Shown here: in pieces, positions 50,097 through 59,174 of the stretch | Position numbering within the stretch: the stretch's first letter is position 1 | Layout of the letters: the number at the start of each line of letters is the position of its first letter | Assembly (NCBI RefSeq): GCF_000621745.1 | Contig: NZ_KK211336.1 | Span: 146,876 to 210,875 of the forward strand | Length of the DNA stretch: 64,000 nucleotides | Reading direction: 5' to 3' | Source of the DNA: Clostridium beijerinckii HUN142 | GTDB taxonomy: Bacteria > Bacillota > Clostridia > Clostridiales > Clostridiaceae | Position numbers and translations under genes: made by a program | Notes under the pieces: model-generated | The model's input: the letters and a program-made list of their open reading frames with translations, nothing else | Database searches by the model: none | Told to the model about the DNA's origin: nothing

Positions 50097-51494
50097 TTAT
50101 TTTCCTGGGATATGAGTTCTTATTAATTCAGTTGGAGATAATATTTTATCAATAATATCTTCAGGTAATATTTGTTCTTCTAGAAGAATCTCTCTTATGG
50201 TCTTTCCAGTGGCCAAGGCTTTTTTGGATATTAAGCTGGCTTTATCATAACCTAGGTGAGGAACTAAGGATGTTGCAGAAACTAAAGAATTTTCTAAGTT
50301 TTCTAAACATCTATCCTCATCCATTTTTAGATCATTTATACATTTATCTCTGAAAAGTGTGACGCTTCTTTCAAGAAGTTCTAGAGATTCAAGCAGGCAC
50401 TCCGCTATAAGTGGAGTAAAAGCATTTAGTTCCAATTGTCCCATGGAACTTGCCATGGTTATAGCGCTATCATTAGAAATAACTCTTAAGCTTACCTGAG
50501 CAACCATCTCAGGAATAACAGGATTAACTTTTCCTGGCATAATTGTTGAGCCTGCCTGCATCTTAGGAAGAATCACTTCTCCTATCCCACCACGAGGTCC
50601 AGAATTAAGGAGCCTTAAATCATTTGAAATCTTAAGAAGATTTACGCTGCACGATTTTAAAAGTCCAGAAGTTTCTACGAATATATCACAGTTTTGTGTA
50701 ATGTCCATAGGATAATCAGATCTTGCTATTCCAAGACCAGTAAGGTTTTGAATAATATCTGTCATCATGAATACATATTTATTTGTAGCATTTAAACCTG
50801 TACCTATAGCAGTACCACCAAGGTTTATCTGCCTTAATCTTTCTTCTACTTTGTATATTCTCCATCTATCTCTTTCAATAGCCTTAGAATATGCTCCAAA
50901 GCTTTGCCCTGCAGTCATTGGAAGTGCATCCATTAATTGAGTTCTTCCAAGCTTTATTATATCTGAAAATTCATTCTCCTTAATTTGAAGAGATTCTTGT
51001 AAACTAGATAAAGAATCACTTAACTTTCTTATTAATCTAATTGCTGCAATTCGAAGGGCAGAAGGGTAAACATCATTAGTTGATTGAGACATATTAACAT
51101 GGTTAAGAGGATGAACTAAATTGTAGTCGCCTTTAACTCCACCTAACAATTCAATGGCTCTGTTAGCAATAACTTCATTTACATTCATGTTAGTAGATGT
51201 ACCAGCTCCACCTTGAAATGCACTTAGTTTAAATTCATCATCAAATTTTCCATCTATAACTTCTTCGCTTGCTTTTATTATCGCATCAGCCTTTTCAGGG
51301 GCAAGAAATTTTAAGGTTTTATTTGTCATAGCAGCAGCTTTTTTTATAAGTGCAATTTCTCGTATTAAATTTAAATTCACACTTTTGCTGTTTAAAGCAA
51401 AATTTTCTAAAGCTCTTGCTGTATTTATTCCACTATATGTAGAATTATCGATATTTCTTTCACCTAATACATCCTGTTCTAATCTATAATTCAA
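50097..51494 (-). CDS. aspA: Aspartate ammonia-lyase
   Basis: 465 residues, the family length. It begins NYRLEQDVLGERNI, as aspartases do, and carries the signature GSTIMPGKVNPVIPE near residue 320. Other fumarase/aspartase regions visible are AGTSTNMNVNEVIANRA, HPLNHVNMSQSTNDVYPSA and QLMDALPMTAGQSF. It converts L-aspartate to fumarate and ammonia. The start is TTG 51494 with AAGGAG 8 bases upstream; GTG 51503 lies in the ribosome site. It follows the DUF2164 gene by 12 bases, so the two are one transcript. Confidence 0.9.
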   Translation of the reverse strand: MNYRLEQDVLGERNIDNSTYSGINTARALENFALNSKSVNLNLIREIALIKKAAAMTNKTLKFLAPEKADAIIKASEEVIDGKFDDEFKLSAFQGGAGTSTNMNVNEVIANRAIELLGGVKGDYNLVHPLNHVNMSQSTNDVYPSALRIAAIRLIRKLSDSLSSLQESLQIKENEFSDIIKLGRTQLMDALPMTAGQSFGAYSKAIERDRWRIYKVEERLRQINLGGTAIGTGLNATNKYVFMMTDIIQNLTGLGIARSDYPMDITQNCDIFVETSGLLKSCSVNLLKISNDLRLLNSGPRGGIGEVILPKMQAGSTIMPGKVNPVIPEMVAQVSLRVISNDSAITMASSMGQLELNAFTPLIAECLLESLELLERSVTLFRDKCINDLKMDEDRCLENLENSLVSATSLVPHLGYDKASLISKKALATGKTIREILLEEQILPEDIIDKILSPTELIRTHIPGK

Positions 51495-51506
51495 AATGAA
51501 CACTCC

Positions 51507-51743
51507 TTAATATTTTTGTACTGATAATAAATCATCAATACTTCTAGTCATGTATTTATAAGAATCATAGACGCCTTGATTATAAAATTCCAGTGATAAT
51601 TCATCTATGATAAAGTTTAATAGCTGGCTTGAAGCTAAATCGCCTAATTCTTCTCCTCTCTCATTAAAAAAATATTCTTTTATTGAAGAAATCATATCTT
51701 CACGTTTTTCTTTACTTAGTTTAATTTTATCTTTATCTCTCAT
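51507..51743 (-). CDS. DUF2164 family protein
   Basis: 78 residues, KLSKEKREDMISSIKEYFFNERGEELGDLASSQLLNFIIDELSLEFYNQGVYDSYKYMTRSIDDLL. The pattern R-x-x-x-I-x-x-I-x-x-Y-F with E-x-G/L-G-x-L-A and IYNxGVxDA-like end is DUF2164, a small protein of unknown function in Firmicutes. ATG 51743 behind GGAGGTTAAG. It is cotranscribed with aspA. Confidence 0.78.
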   Translation of the reverse strand: MRDKDKIKLSKEKREDMISSIKEYFFNERGEELGDLASSQLLNFIIDELSLEFYNQGVYDSYKYMTRSIDDLLSVQKY

Positions 51744-52027
51744 CTTAACCTCCGTGTTAGCACGTGAAAGAAAATAATAGATTAAAAATGTACTGAATAT
51801 TTAGCGTTAGACAAGGAAGTGAATTCAGTTCCTAACAAGTCTATCATCTAAATTTGCTAGCACAGTATGACGCGAAATTTACAAACATACTGATCCATTA
51901 TTTTTTGATCGTGCCTTAAATAAAGAATTATTTTGCAATGTATATCTTTATATTTTATATTATAATAGAATAAGCAACTTAAAAAAATATTTTTGAGTAA
52001 TTAAAATTAATTCAAAGGAGAAATAAT

Positions 52028-53266
52028 ATGAGTTTAAATACAACACCGTCTGGAGAAAGAGTACATATTGCTCTATTTGGTATGACAAACGCTGGAAAAT
52101 CAAGTATTATAAATGCACTTACAAATCAAGAAATTTCAATTGTTTCTGATGTTAAGGGGACAACTACAGACCCTGTTTATAAAGCTATAGAAATTCTTCC
52201 GATAGGACCTTGTATGATTATTGATACAGCAGGACTTGACGATGAAAGTGAATTAGGTGAGTCAAGAAAAAAGAAAACTATTGAAGTTTTATCAAAAACA
52301 GATGTTGCATTAGTAGTAGTAGATGCTACTGTTGGAGTTACTGAAAATGATAGATCAATAATAGATCAAATAAAGGAAAAGAAGATACCTACAATTTGTA
52401 TTTTTAATAAGGCAGATAAGAAAAATATAGCAACAGAGGAATTGGCTGAGTTAGAAAAGACAATTGGAACTACTGTCGTTTCAGTTTCTGCATTAAATAA
52501 AAATGGAATAGATGAGCTTAAGCAAAAAATTATAAGCGTAATACCAGATAATGAAGATAAATTTAAATTAGTTGGAGACCTTATAAGCCCAGGAGATTTA
52601 GTTGTTCTTGTTACACCTATTGATAAGGCAGCTCCTAAAGGAAGATTAATTCTTCCTCAGCAGCAAACAATAAGAGACATAATTGAAAGTGATGCCATAG
52701 CTATTGTAACAAAAGAGCATGAGCTAAGGGAAACTCTTGAAAATTTAAAGAAAAAGCCTAAACTTGTTATAACAGATTCACAAGTCTTCTTAAAGGCATC
52801 AGCAGATACGCCTAAGGATATAATGCTTACATCATTTTCAATATTGCAAGCAAGATATAAGGGAGATCTTATGGAGCTTGTAAAAGGAGCTAAAGCAGTA
52901 GAAAGTTTAGAAGATGGAGATTATGTATTAATCTCAGAAGGATGCACTCATCACAGACAATGTGACGATATTGGAACAGTTAAAATACCAAGATGGGTAC
53001 GTCAAATGACAGGGAAACAAATTAATTTTGAATATTCTTCTGGAAATTCATTTACTGATGATGTTAAGAAATACAAACTTATCATCCATTGTGGAGGATG
53101 CATGTTAAATAGAGCTGCTATGCTTTCAAGAATTGGTAATGCAGTTAAATATGAAATACCAATTGTAAATTATGGAGTATTAATAGGGTACGTTCAAGGA
53201 ATTTTAGAAAGAGCACTTGAACCTTTCCCAATGGCAAAAGCAATATATGATGGAGATTTTAATTAA
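52028..53266 (+). CDS. hydF: [FeFe]-hydrogenase maturation GTPase HydF
   Basis: 412 residues. GTPase domain: G1 LFGMTNAGKSS, G2/G3 region GTTTDPVY and IDTAGLDDE, G4 FNKAD. Domain II is a dimerisation segment (GDLVVLVTPIDKAAPKGRLILPQQQ). The C-terminal iron-sulfur domain has the ligands C-x-H (CTHHRQCDD) and HCGGC (IHCGGCMLNR), the HydF hallmark. HydF carries the 2Fe precursor from HydE/HydG to hydrogenase HydA. No hydE, hydG or hydA is in the window. aspA is divergent to it, an arrangement I recall from other clostridia. Start ATG behind CAAAGGAGA. Confidence 0.93.
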   Translation: MSLNTTPSGERVHIALFGMTNAGKSSIINALTNQEISIVSDVKGTTTDPVYKAIEILPIGPCMIIDTAGLDDESELGESRKKKTIEVLSKTDVALVVVDATVGVTENDRSIIDQIKEKKIPTICIFNKADKKNIATEELAELEKTIGTTVVSVSALNKNGIDELKQKIISVIPDNEDKFKLVGDLISPGDLVVLVTPIDKAAPKGRLILPQQQTIRDIIESDAIAIVTKEHELRETLENLKKKPKLVITDSQVFLKASADTPKDIMLTSFSILQARYKGDLMELVKGAKAVESLEDGDYVLISEGCTHHRQCDDIGTVKIPRWVRQMTGKQINFEYSSGNSFTDDVKKYKLIIHCGGCMLNRAAMLSRIGNAVKYEIPIVNYGVLIGYVQGILERALEPFPMAKAIYDGDFN

Positions 53267-53287
53267 ACAGAATTTATGCAGGACTTA

Positions 53288-53502
53288 CCGAAATAAGAAT
53301 TATGCTGTTGTTCCAGTTTCTAAGGAAATTATGATGGATGATTCTAAGATCACAAGTTGCGTCCAATATGCTAGCATCAAAGGCAGGCTTTGAACTAGCA
53401 TAATTGGAACAACTTTTAATCTAAGAATCAAAACCATCAAATTCCTAATGAAACATTTCATATTATGACCCTTGTGGTTACAAAAGCATAATTCTTATTT
53501 CT
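53288..53502 (-). repeat. Long hairpin element, copy 4
   Basis: Perfect 17-base inverted ends GAAATAAGAATTATGCT (53290-53306) and AGCATAATTCTTATTTC (53485-53501). The hairpin runs from GATGG (53333) to CCATC (53438) with paired blocks TGATTCT/AGAATCA, AAGTTG/CAACTT, CCAAT/ATTGG and TGCTAG/CTAGCA. On the minus strand it reads AAGTTGTTCCAATTATGCTAG, equivalent to the shared arm of the other copies. Confidence 0.75.
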
Positions 53503-53695
53503 AGTTAGCATATATTTCAGGGGCATATATGGAGCAAACATAGATTCAACTTCAGTTGATATCCACATAAGTTCGACTCTCATTTTCAAATGTTTTCTTC
53601 ATATTATGACCATTGTGGTTACAAATATATTTATGATTTCTGGTGAAGATATGGATTTAAAGTCTTTGTAAATATGTTTATATAATAAGTAAAGT
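53502..53695 (-). repeat. Partial long hairpin element
   Basis: On the minus strand it reads ACATATTTACAAAGAC, CTTCACCAGAAATCATAAA, then GAAGAAAACATTTGAAAATGAG, matching 36290-36372 of copy 3 but with a 20-base insert (ACCACAATGGTCATAATATG) also present in copy 4. Confidence 0.55.
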
Positions 53696-53789
53696 ATTTA
53701 AATTGGCATTTATAATATAGTATATTTTAGATGCCTTTACTAATTGGAGTAGCAACAATAATAAAATAATATAAGAAGGAGGAAGAGTC

Positions 53790-54359
53790 ATGCCAAATAA
53801 CGTAAAACAGAGAAGAATAATTTTAGATTTAGCAACCACTTTAGACGGCTTTATTGAAGGGAAAAATGGAGAAGTTGATTGGTGCATTATGGACACTGAT
53901 ATGGGGTTCACTAATTTCTTGAATGAAATTGACACTATTTTATATGGCAGAAAAAGTTACGATTTATGGGGACAATATATTCCACAAGATGAAGATTCTG
54001 ATGATGAAAAAGAAATTTGGAAATTGATTCATAGTAAAGAGAAATATGTGTTTTCTAAAACACAAATAGGTACTGATAATCAAGCAATATTTATAAATGA
54101 AAATATTATTGAAGAAGTAAATAAATTGAAGAATAAGCCTGGTAAAGACATTTGGCTATATGGAGGAGCAAGTCTTATTACAACCTTTATAAATTTAGGT
54201 CTTGTTGATGAATTTAGATTATCTATTCACCCTGTTATTTTGGGAGAAGGAAAACCGTTGTTTAGTGATATAAGACAGAGAGTGAATTTAAAAATGGTTA
54301 ATACCAGAACGTTCTCTTCTGGCGTTGTACAACTAATCTATCATTGGAATTGTAATTAA
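53790..54359 (+). CDS. Dihydrofolate reductase family protein (RibD C-terminal-like)
   Basis: 189 residues. RRIILDLATTLDGFIEGKNGEVDWCIMD is the N-terminal motif of the DHFR-like/RibD_C family (T-L-D-G-x-I). The middle carries ILYGRKSYDLWGQY and the C-terminal half GKDIWLYGGASLITTFINLGLVDEFRLSIHPVILGEGKPLF, with G-G-x-x-L and the P-V-x-L-G-x-G strand. Such stand-alone proteins are NADPH-dependent reductases of unknown substrate. ATG behind AAGGAGGAAGAG. A very strong terminator follows. Confidence 0.85.
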   Translation: MPNNVKQRRIILDLATTLDGFIEGKNGEVDWCIMDTDMGFTNFLNEIDTILYGRKSYDLWGQYIPQDEDSDDEKEIWKLIHSKEKYVFSKTQIGTDNQAIFINENIIEEVNKLKNKPGKDIWLYGGASLITTFINLGLVDEFRLSIHPVILGEGKPLFSDIRQRVNLKMVNTRTFSSGVVQLIYHWNCN

Positions 54360-54442
54360 TTTTTAACAGTGCCAAAAGCAAAATAAAGTTTAAAATGTAA
54401 AGGGAGCGCTGCAAAATTCATAAATTGTGAATCAATAAAGAT

Positions 54443-54499
54443 AAATAGCAAATTGTAAAATTTCGTTATTCAAGAGATTTTACAATTTGCTATTTTTTA
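54443..54499 (+). terminator. Strong terminator after the DHFR-like gene
   Basis: AAATAGCAAATTGTAAAAT and ATTTTACAATTTGCTATTT are inverted around 15 bases (TTCGTTATTCAAGAG) and followed by TTT. The loop and arms resemble terminators at 57844 and 58999. Confidence 0.85.
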
Positions 54500-54639
54500 G
54501 TACACAATTCTTAGAAAGAACTAAACCGCTAAAAGCGACGGCTCGGTTTAGTGATTAAACAAAATTTTATATGGAAAAAATAAGAAGTGAAGTTCTTTCT
54601 CTAGGAGCTTAACTTCTCACATTTTATGCACCTTTTAAA

Positions 54640-55065
54640 TACCGGGTATTATATGTGGACAATCCCACCTATAATTTTTTGGGGCTATATTTCAACATCA
54701 TATTAAAATACAGCCAAAATAAAAATACCAACATTTCAATTTAAGAGAAGTTGGTATTTTTATTTTTGTCCTGATAGTTGATACTAGCATGCCTAAATTA
54801 TTTTATTGGAGGGACAAAATTTTATATGCTATCAGAGCATATATGGGTGTTGGGAGTGTGGTCAAATGGCTTAAAATATTTGATACAGATAAGGACATAA
54901 TAAAGGCTAAAAACTTTATAGTTCAAAGTAATCTAGTACACTCATGTAGCAGAATAAAAGACTTGAAAATAGAGAGCCGATGTATGCAATGAATGTGTAG
55001 TATTTTGTAAATGATGTTATAATAAGTGTTATGTGAAACTATAATCGAATGAACAGCAGTAAATT
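54640..55065 (+). repeat. ~420-bp direct repeat, left copy
   Basis: It contains a hairpin GGCTATATTT...AAAATACAGCC, a terminator AAAATACCAACA...TTGGTATTTT, an IS1595-like fragment and a promoter-like end TATTTTGTAAATGATGTTATAAT. The same order recurs about 1510 bases downstream (56150-56575), so the two copies bracket the alpha/beta hydrolase pseudogene. Between 54500 and 54640 are two further hairpins (CTAAACC...GGTTTAG and AGAAGTGAAG...CTTAACTTCT) without genes. Confidence 0.65.
54798..54866 (+). pseudogene. IS1595-like transposase remnant 1
   Basis: A short frame LFYWRDKILYAIRAYMGVGSVV corresponds to the region just before the catalytic domain of the IS1595/ISXO2 transposases (FYWRxKIL-A...MG-GSVDG). 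The conserved DGxxEADE part is lost and the frame after it is unrelated. A remnant, in the left ~420-bp repeat. Confidence 0.55.
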
Positions 55066-55198
55066 ATTGTTTACAACAGTCTCTTAAAAAAGAATATTAA
55101 AGTAAATTATTTAGAGTTAAATTCATGTATTATAATAATTTTAGCCTAAAGTGAACTCACGAGCAGGATATGGCAAACAAAAATAAGGAGTAGATAGT

Positions 55199-56098
55199 AT
55201 GGAGAGTATACAGAGTAAGATTTTGAAGGCTATGCTGCGTATTGTCAAACTAAAAAAAATGTGGGAAGTAACTGGTGATGAATTAAGAAAGAATATAGAA
55301 AAAAAGCAATTATCAGAAAGCCATGAACCTCCTAAAAAAGTACAAAGAAATTTTAATATAAGCAAAAAGGATGTAAATGGTTATTGTTGCTATATAATCA
55401 AACCATTGAACGATGTGGGAAAAAAGCATATACTTTATCTTCATGGAGGAGGTTTTGTCTATGAAATTATGAGCCTTCATTGGGAATTTATCGGTAAACT
55501 CGTAGAATCTCTATAATGCACAATAACTGTTCCAATTTATCCTTTAGCACCGAAACATCAGTACCAAGAAGTTTTTGATATGATTGTTCCAATCTATCAA
55601 CAGATTATTTCAGATACTAAATTTGAAGATGTTGTAATTATGGGTGATTCAACAGGTGGAGGACTGGGTTTTTCTCTAGCACAACTTTTAAAAGAAATGA
55701 ATTTGCCACAACCTGGAAATGTCATTCTCATAACACCTACACTAGATATGTCGTTTAGTAATCCAGAAATACATGACATGGAGAGGCTTGACCCAGTATC
55801 GGCAGTACCTGCATTGAGTGATATAGTTAAGTGGTATAGCGGGGATAAAGGATCAAAGCATTACCTAATTAGCCCTATTTATGGTAACCTTGAAGGACTC
55901 GGTAAAATTAGTTTGTTCATAGGAACACATGATATATTGTATCCTGATGCCAAAAGGTTCAAGAACATGGCAGATGAAAAGGAAGTAAAAATAGGTTATT
56001 ATGAGTATCCTTCCATGATACATATTTGGCCATTGCATTTCTTTCCTGAGTCACAGAAAGCAATTCAGCAGATTATTGATATTATAAAGTCGTCATAA
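55199..56098 (+). pseudogene. Alpha/beta hydrolase (HSL/acetyl esterase type), split by one in-frame stop
   Basis: One frame runs from ATG 55199 to the TAA at 56096-56098 with a single internal TAA at 55514-55516. Before the stop is the oxyanion motif YLHGGGFVYE. After it, in the same frame, are VPIYPLAPKHQYQ, the nucleophile GDSTGGGLGFSLAQ, the acid GTHDILYPDA and the His in SMIHIWPLHFF. All catalytic residues are thus kept, so the inactivation may be recent. The full protein would have about 299 residues with the stop ignored. It is flanked by ~420-bp direct repeats. Confidence 0.85.
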
Positions 56099-56149
56099 AT
56101 GTAAAAAAACAATGTAACAATATATGTTGATAATTCACAATCTTCTTAT

Positions 56150-56575
56150 ATGGAGTATTATACGTGGATAATCTCGCCAATAATTTTTTAAAGCTATATT
56201 TCAACATCATATAAAAACACAGCCAAAGCAAAAATATCAACATTTCAATTTAAGAAAAGTTGGTATTTTTATTTTTACCATGATAGGTTGATATTAGTAT
56301 ATCTAAATCATTTTTTAGGCAGAAAATTTTAGACGCTGTCGGAGCATACATGGGTGTTGGTAGTGTGGTTTAAATGGATTAAAATATTTAATACAGATAA
56401 AGAGATAATAAAGTCGAAAAACTTTATAGTTTAAAGTAGTGTAGCACACTCATATATCAGAATAAAAGACTTCAAAATAGAGAGCCGATGTATGTATTGT
56501 ATACGTAATATTTTGTAAATTATGTTATAATAAGTGTTATGTAAAACTATAATCTAATGAACAAGTGCAAATAAT
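56150..56575 (+). repeat. ~420-bp direct repeat, right copy
   Basis: Same order as 54640-55065: GGATAATCTCGCC, hairpin AAGCTATATTT...AAAACACAGCC, terminator AAAATATCAACA...TTGGTATTTT, IS1595-like fragment, and the promoter-like end TATTTTGTAAATTATGTTATAAT. It directly precedes the gene at 56597, as the left copy precedes the hydrolase. Confidence 0.65.
56317..56373 (+). pseudogene. IS1595-like transposase remnant 2
   Basis: The frame RQKILDAVGAYMGVGSVV then TAA is the counterpart of the remnant at 54798 and closer to the family consensus (KILDA). Only 18 codons remain. The rest of the transposase is absent. Confidence 0.5.
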
Positions 56576-56596
56576 ATGTAATAAGGGGAATCAACT

Positions 56597-57208
56597 TTGA
56601 GTATTATCGGAATTATAATAAGTATATTTTTGTTAACAGTCACAGTTTTTACTTTAGGACTTATAAAGAAAAAAATCTCAATAAATAATATATTTAAAAT
56701 TATCATCACTATTTTACTTTTAATTTGTTGTACTATATTTGGCGCTTGTAAATATTTTCAAAGGTCAAGCAGTTTTATGTTTACCAAAACAACAACTCTT
56801 AGCCAAGAAAATATAGATGGCATTCAAATGTATGAGAGCATTGATAGTAAGGAATTTATACAAAAATATGGGACAAATCTCAAAAAAATTGATAATGCTT
56901 TATTTGACTACTATAAACTAAGTGATGGTTTAAAAATTGCTACAAATAAGCAGAGACAAATTATTAGAGTTATTATTAACTCTGAAACAAACAGTAATAT
57001 GAAGACAAGTAAAGGTATTGGGTTAGGAAGCTCAATTGATGATGTGATTAATGCTTATGGGACTAACTATTATAAGAGAACTGAGGAACAAATGCCTAGC
57101 TCGCCAGTAATTGGATATGTAGACCATGAAAAAAAAGTAACAATTGAATTTTGGAATGCAGAAAATAAAGTAGTAGAAATAAGATATGATATCACTTCTA
57201 TGGAATAA
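56597..57208 (+). CDS. Membrane-anchored protein of unknown function
   Basis: 203 residues. Two hydrophobic segments at the N-terminus (IIGIIISIFLLTVTVFTLGLI and IFKIIITILLLICCTIFGACKYF) are followed by an extracytoplasmic or cytosolic domain of about 150 residues. The latter has GIGLGSSIDDVINAYGTNYYKR, a motif seen in small proteins with a repeated beta-alpha fold (S-x-x-D/E-V-x-x-A-Y-G). No lipobox. Start TTG 56597 behind AAGGGGAAT. Placed right after the right-hand ~420-bp repeat, whose end may serve as its promoter. Confidence 0.65.
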   Translation: MSIIGIIISIFLLTVTVFTLGLIKKKISINNIFKIIITILLLICCTIFGACKYFQRSSSFMFTKTTTLSQENIDGIQMYESIDSKEFIQKYGTNLKKIDNALFDYYKLSDGLKIATNKQRQIIRVIINSETNSNMKTSKGIGLGSSIDDVINAYGTNYYKRTEEQMPSSPVIGYVDHEKKVTIEFWNAENKVVEIRYDITSME

Positions 57209-57372
57209 CATCATACACAATCTGTAGAAAGTGCGTAGCAAATTATAAAAATGCTCTTTGAAAATTGAGTAAGATGTTTTTTACAGAATATGTTATAATT
57301 AATACAGAATACGTTAGAAACTACGAACTACAGATTATTTATATTAAGCGTCATAAAAAGGAGAGATTATGC

Positions 57373-57756
57373 ATGGAAAAAATTCTTCATTCAATACTTG
57401 CGGTGTTTCCTACACCGAATATCGAAGAAACCGCTAAGTATTATAACGAGATTATGGGATTTAGAATTGTTAAATATTTAGATGTAAAAGAACCCCACAT
57501 ATGCCTTTACCGTGATAGTGTGGAAATAGTATTGACTAAAGCAAATAACGAAAAAGTCCACACGAATAGGGAACTCTACGGTTATGGGGAAGATGCATAT
57601 TTTATTACGGACAATCAAGAAGCATTACAAAATGAATTTATAAGTAAAGGAGCTAAAATTGTTCGTCCGCTCCATATGACAGATTATAATAATATGGAAT
57701 TTGTGTTAGAAGATATAGACGGACGGTGGATTGCTTTTGGAATGAAACAAAAATAA
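57373..57756 (+). CDS. VOC-family protein (glyoxalase/bleomycin-resistance fold)
   Basis: 127 residues from ATG 57373, with AAAAGGAGAG upstream; a long N-terminal extension from 57265 would be without a ribosome site. The VOC fold is seen as ILAVFPTPNIEETAKYYNEIMGFRIVKYLDVKEPHICLYRDSVEIVLTKA, then EDAYFITDNQEALQNEFISKGAKIV and MEFVLEDIDGRWIAFG. The late E-x-D-x-x-G-x-x-I/A-x-F-G is the typical second module. It may bind a drug or act as a small metal-dependent enzyme; not decided. Confidence 0.78.
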   Translation: MEKILHSILAVFPTPNIEETAKYYNEIMGFRIVKYLDVKEPHICLYRDSVEIVLTKANNEKVHTNRELYGYGEDAYFITDNQEALQNEFISKGAKIVRPLHMTDYNNMEFVLEDIDGRWIAFGMKQK

Positions 57757-57843
57757 CACTTCTGCAAATAAACATAATGTGTAGTTGAGTTAATACATAT
57801 TTTTCTTAAATAATGAATTAATAAAATTAAAGACTAAATTGTA

Positions 57844-57883
57844 AAATCGCATTATTCAAGAGAGGGAATTTGCGATTTTTTTA
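57844..57883 (+). terminator. Terminator after the VOC gene
   Basis: AAATCGCA and TGCGATTT are inverted around CATTATTCAAGAGAGGGAATT-like loop sequence, followed by TTTTT. Arms and loop resemble those at 54443 and 58999. Confidence 0.7.
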
Positions 57884-58060
57884 TTACGCAATTCTAAAAT
57901 AAAACGTAATAGTAAATTATTGTGATGCGAAGATTATTTATTTAGGGGCATAATCTATCTATATGATAACTCACAGAAAAGAAACAGTCTATATTTTTTT
58001 GGATTTATCCATATAATTAATATTGTTGCAACAGATAAATAATTAGATTGGAGAAAGAAT

Positions 58061-58624
58061 ATGATAAAGAAGAAAATAGCAAATATCCCTTTTGGACCAT
58101 TTATTACAGTTTTAGCAGGCGCCATGGTTGATGGAAAACCAAACTATGCCACAATAGGCGCATATGGTGTTGTAAGTGAGAAACCTGTATTGTATATTTC
58201 ATTGAAAAATTCCCACTATACAACTTCAGGTGTAGTAGAAAATGGATTCTTCAGTGTAAACATACCATCCTCTGAATCCATTTATAAGACTGATCTTTGT
58301 GGGTGCGTATCTGGTAATAAAGAAGATAAATCAAATGTATTTGATTCGTTTTATGATGATGCAGGAAATGCACCAATGATAAAAGAATGTCCTGTAAATT
58401 ATCTTTGTAAGGTAATACAGACAATTTCTATATTTGATTTTACGATGTTTATTGGAGAAATTGTTGCAGTATATGCGAATGAAGACTGTCTGGAAAATGG
58501 AACACCAAATGCCCTTGAGGTTAAACCAACAATTATGATGTATCCAGGGTACTATGATTTAAAGGATAAAGTTGGTACGTTATTTAAAACATATAGGAGC
58601 ATGAGTACCGATGAACCTAGATAA
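58061..58624 (+). CDS. Flavin reductase family protein, second
   Basis: 187 residues with the split-barrel FMN-binding pattern: GPFITVLAGAMVDGKPNYATIGAYGVVSEKPVLYISLKNSHYTTSGVVENGFFSVNIPSSES. The S-x-x-P-P/V-x-x-x-x-S/I-x-x-x-x-x-Y-T/S segment contacts FMN. The last part, GEIVAVYANEDCL, is the typical barrel strand. Substrate unknown. ATG behind GGAGAAAGAAT. It differs from the 1664 protein, so the two are not close paralogs. Confidence 0.8.
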   Translation: MIKKKIANIPFGPFITVLAGAMVDGKPNYATIGAYGVVSEKPVLYISLKNSHYTTSGVVENGFFSVNIPSSESIYKTDLCGCVSGNKEDKSNVFDSFYDDAGNAPMIKECPVNYLCKVIQTISIFDFTMFIGEIVAVYANEDCLENGTPNALEVKPTIMMYPGYYDLKDKVGTLFKTYRSMSTDEPR

Positions 58625-58750
58625 CAAGCATTAATATAAGGAACATACGTAATCTTATAATATGATTTATTAGTCATAAAAATAAGATGGTTTAACAATG
58701 GTAAATTAATCCGAAGTATTAAAGTCAAAACTTAGAAAGGTAGAATTAAG

Positions 58751-58942
58751 ATGCCAAATAAAATAAAATCATATTATCAACATGATGATGAGGAAGAAAA
58801 TGATCAATTCCTAAGGAACTTTGAATATAAAGGAGAAGAAATATTAGTCTGTGACATTTGTGAAACTGAAATATCAGAAGAGGAATATGAGCGTAATGAC
58901 GGCAGATGTGATGAGTGTAGCGCTGATATATACGAGCCTTAG
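58751..58942 (+). CDS. Small zinc-ribbon-like protein, 63 residues
   Basis: 63 residues. The C-terminal half has two C-x2-C pairs, LVCDICETEIS and GRCDECSADI, spaced by about 18 residues, a small treble-clef or zinc-ribbon arrangement. The N-terminus is acidic (HDDEEENDQF). No membrane segment. ATG behind GAAAGGTAG. It may bind DNA, RNA or a protein; the function is unknown. Confidence 0.7.
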   Translation: MPNKIKSYYQHDDEEENDQFLRNFEYKGEEILVCDICETEISEEEYERNDGRCDECSADIYEP

Positions 58943-58998
58943 TTACTTCATATTTTTCTTAAATCATGAATCAATAAAATTAAATAACAAATTGTAAA

Positions 58999-59037
58999 AT
59001 CGTATTATTCAAGAAATTGAATTTACGATTTTTTTTA
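58999..59037 (+). terminator. Terminator after the zinc-ribbon gene
   Basis: AATCGTA and TTACGATT enclose an inner TTCAA/TTGAA stem, then eight T residues. Confidence 0.75.
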
Positions 59038-59174
59038 TGTGTTATACCACTAAAATACGTTTTTCATTGATCAATTTTCAACCGTTTGTAGAATAAATAA
59101 TGAATGCATTACCAGAAATGTGGTATAATTGTATATTGTTGTATTAATACGATAAATTACATAGGGGGTAAAGA

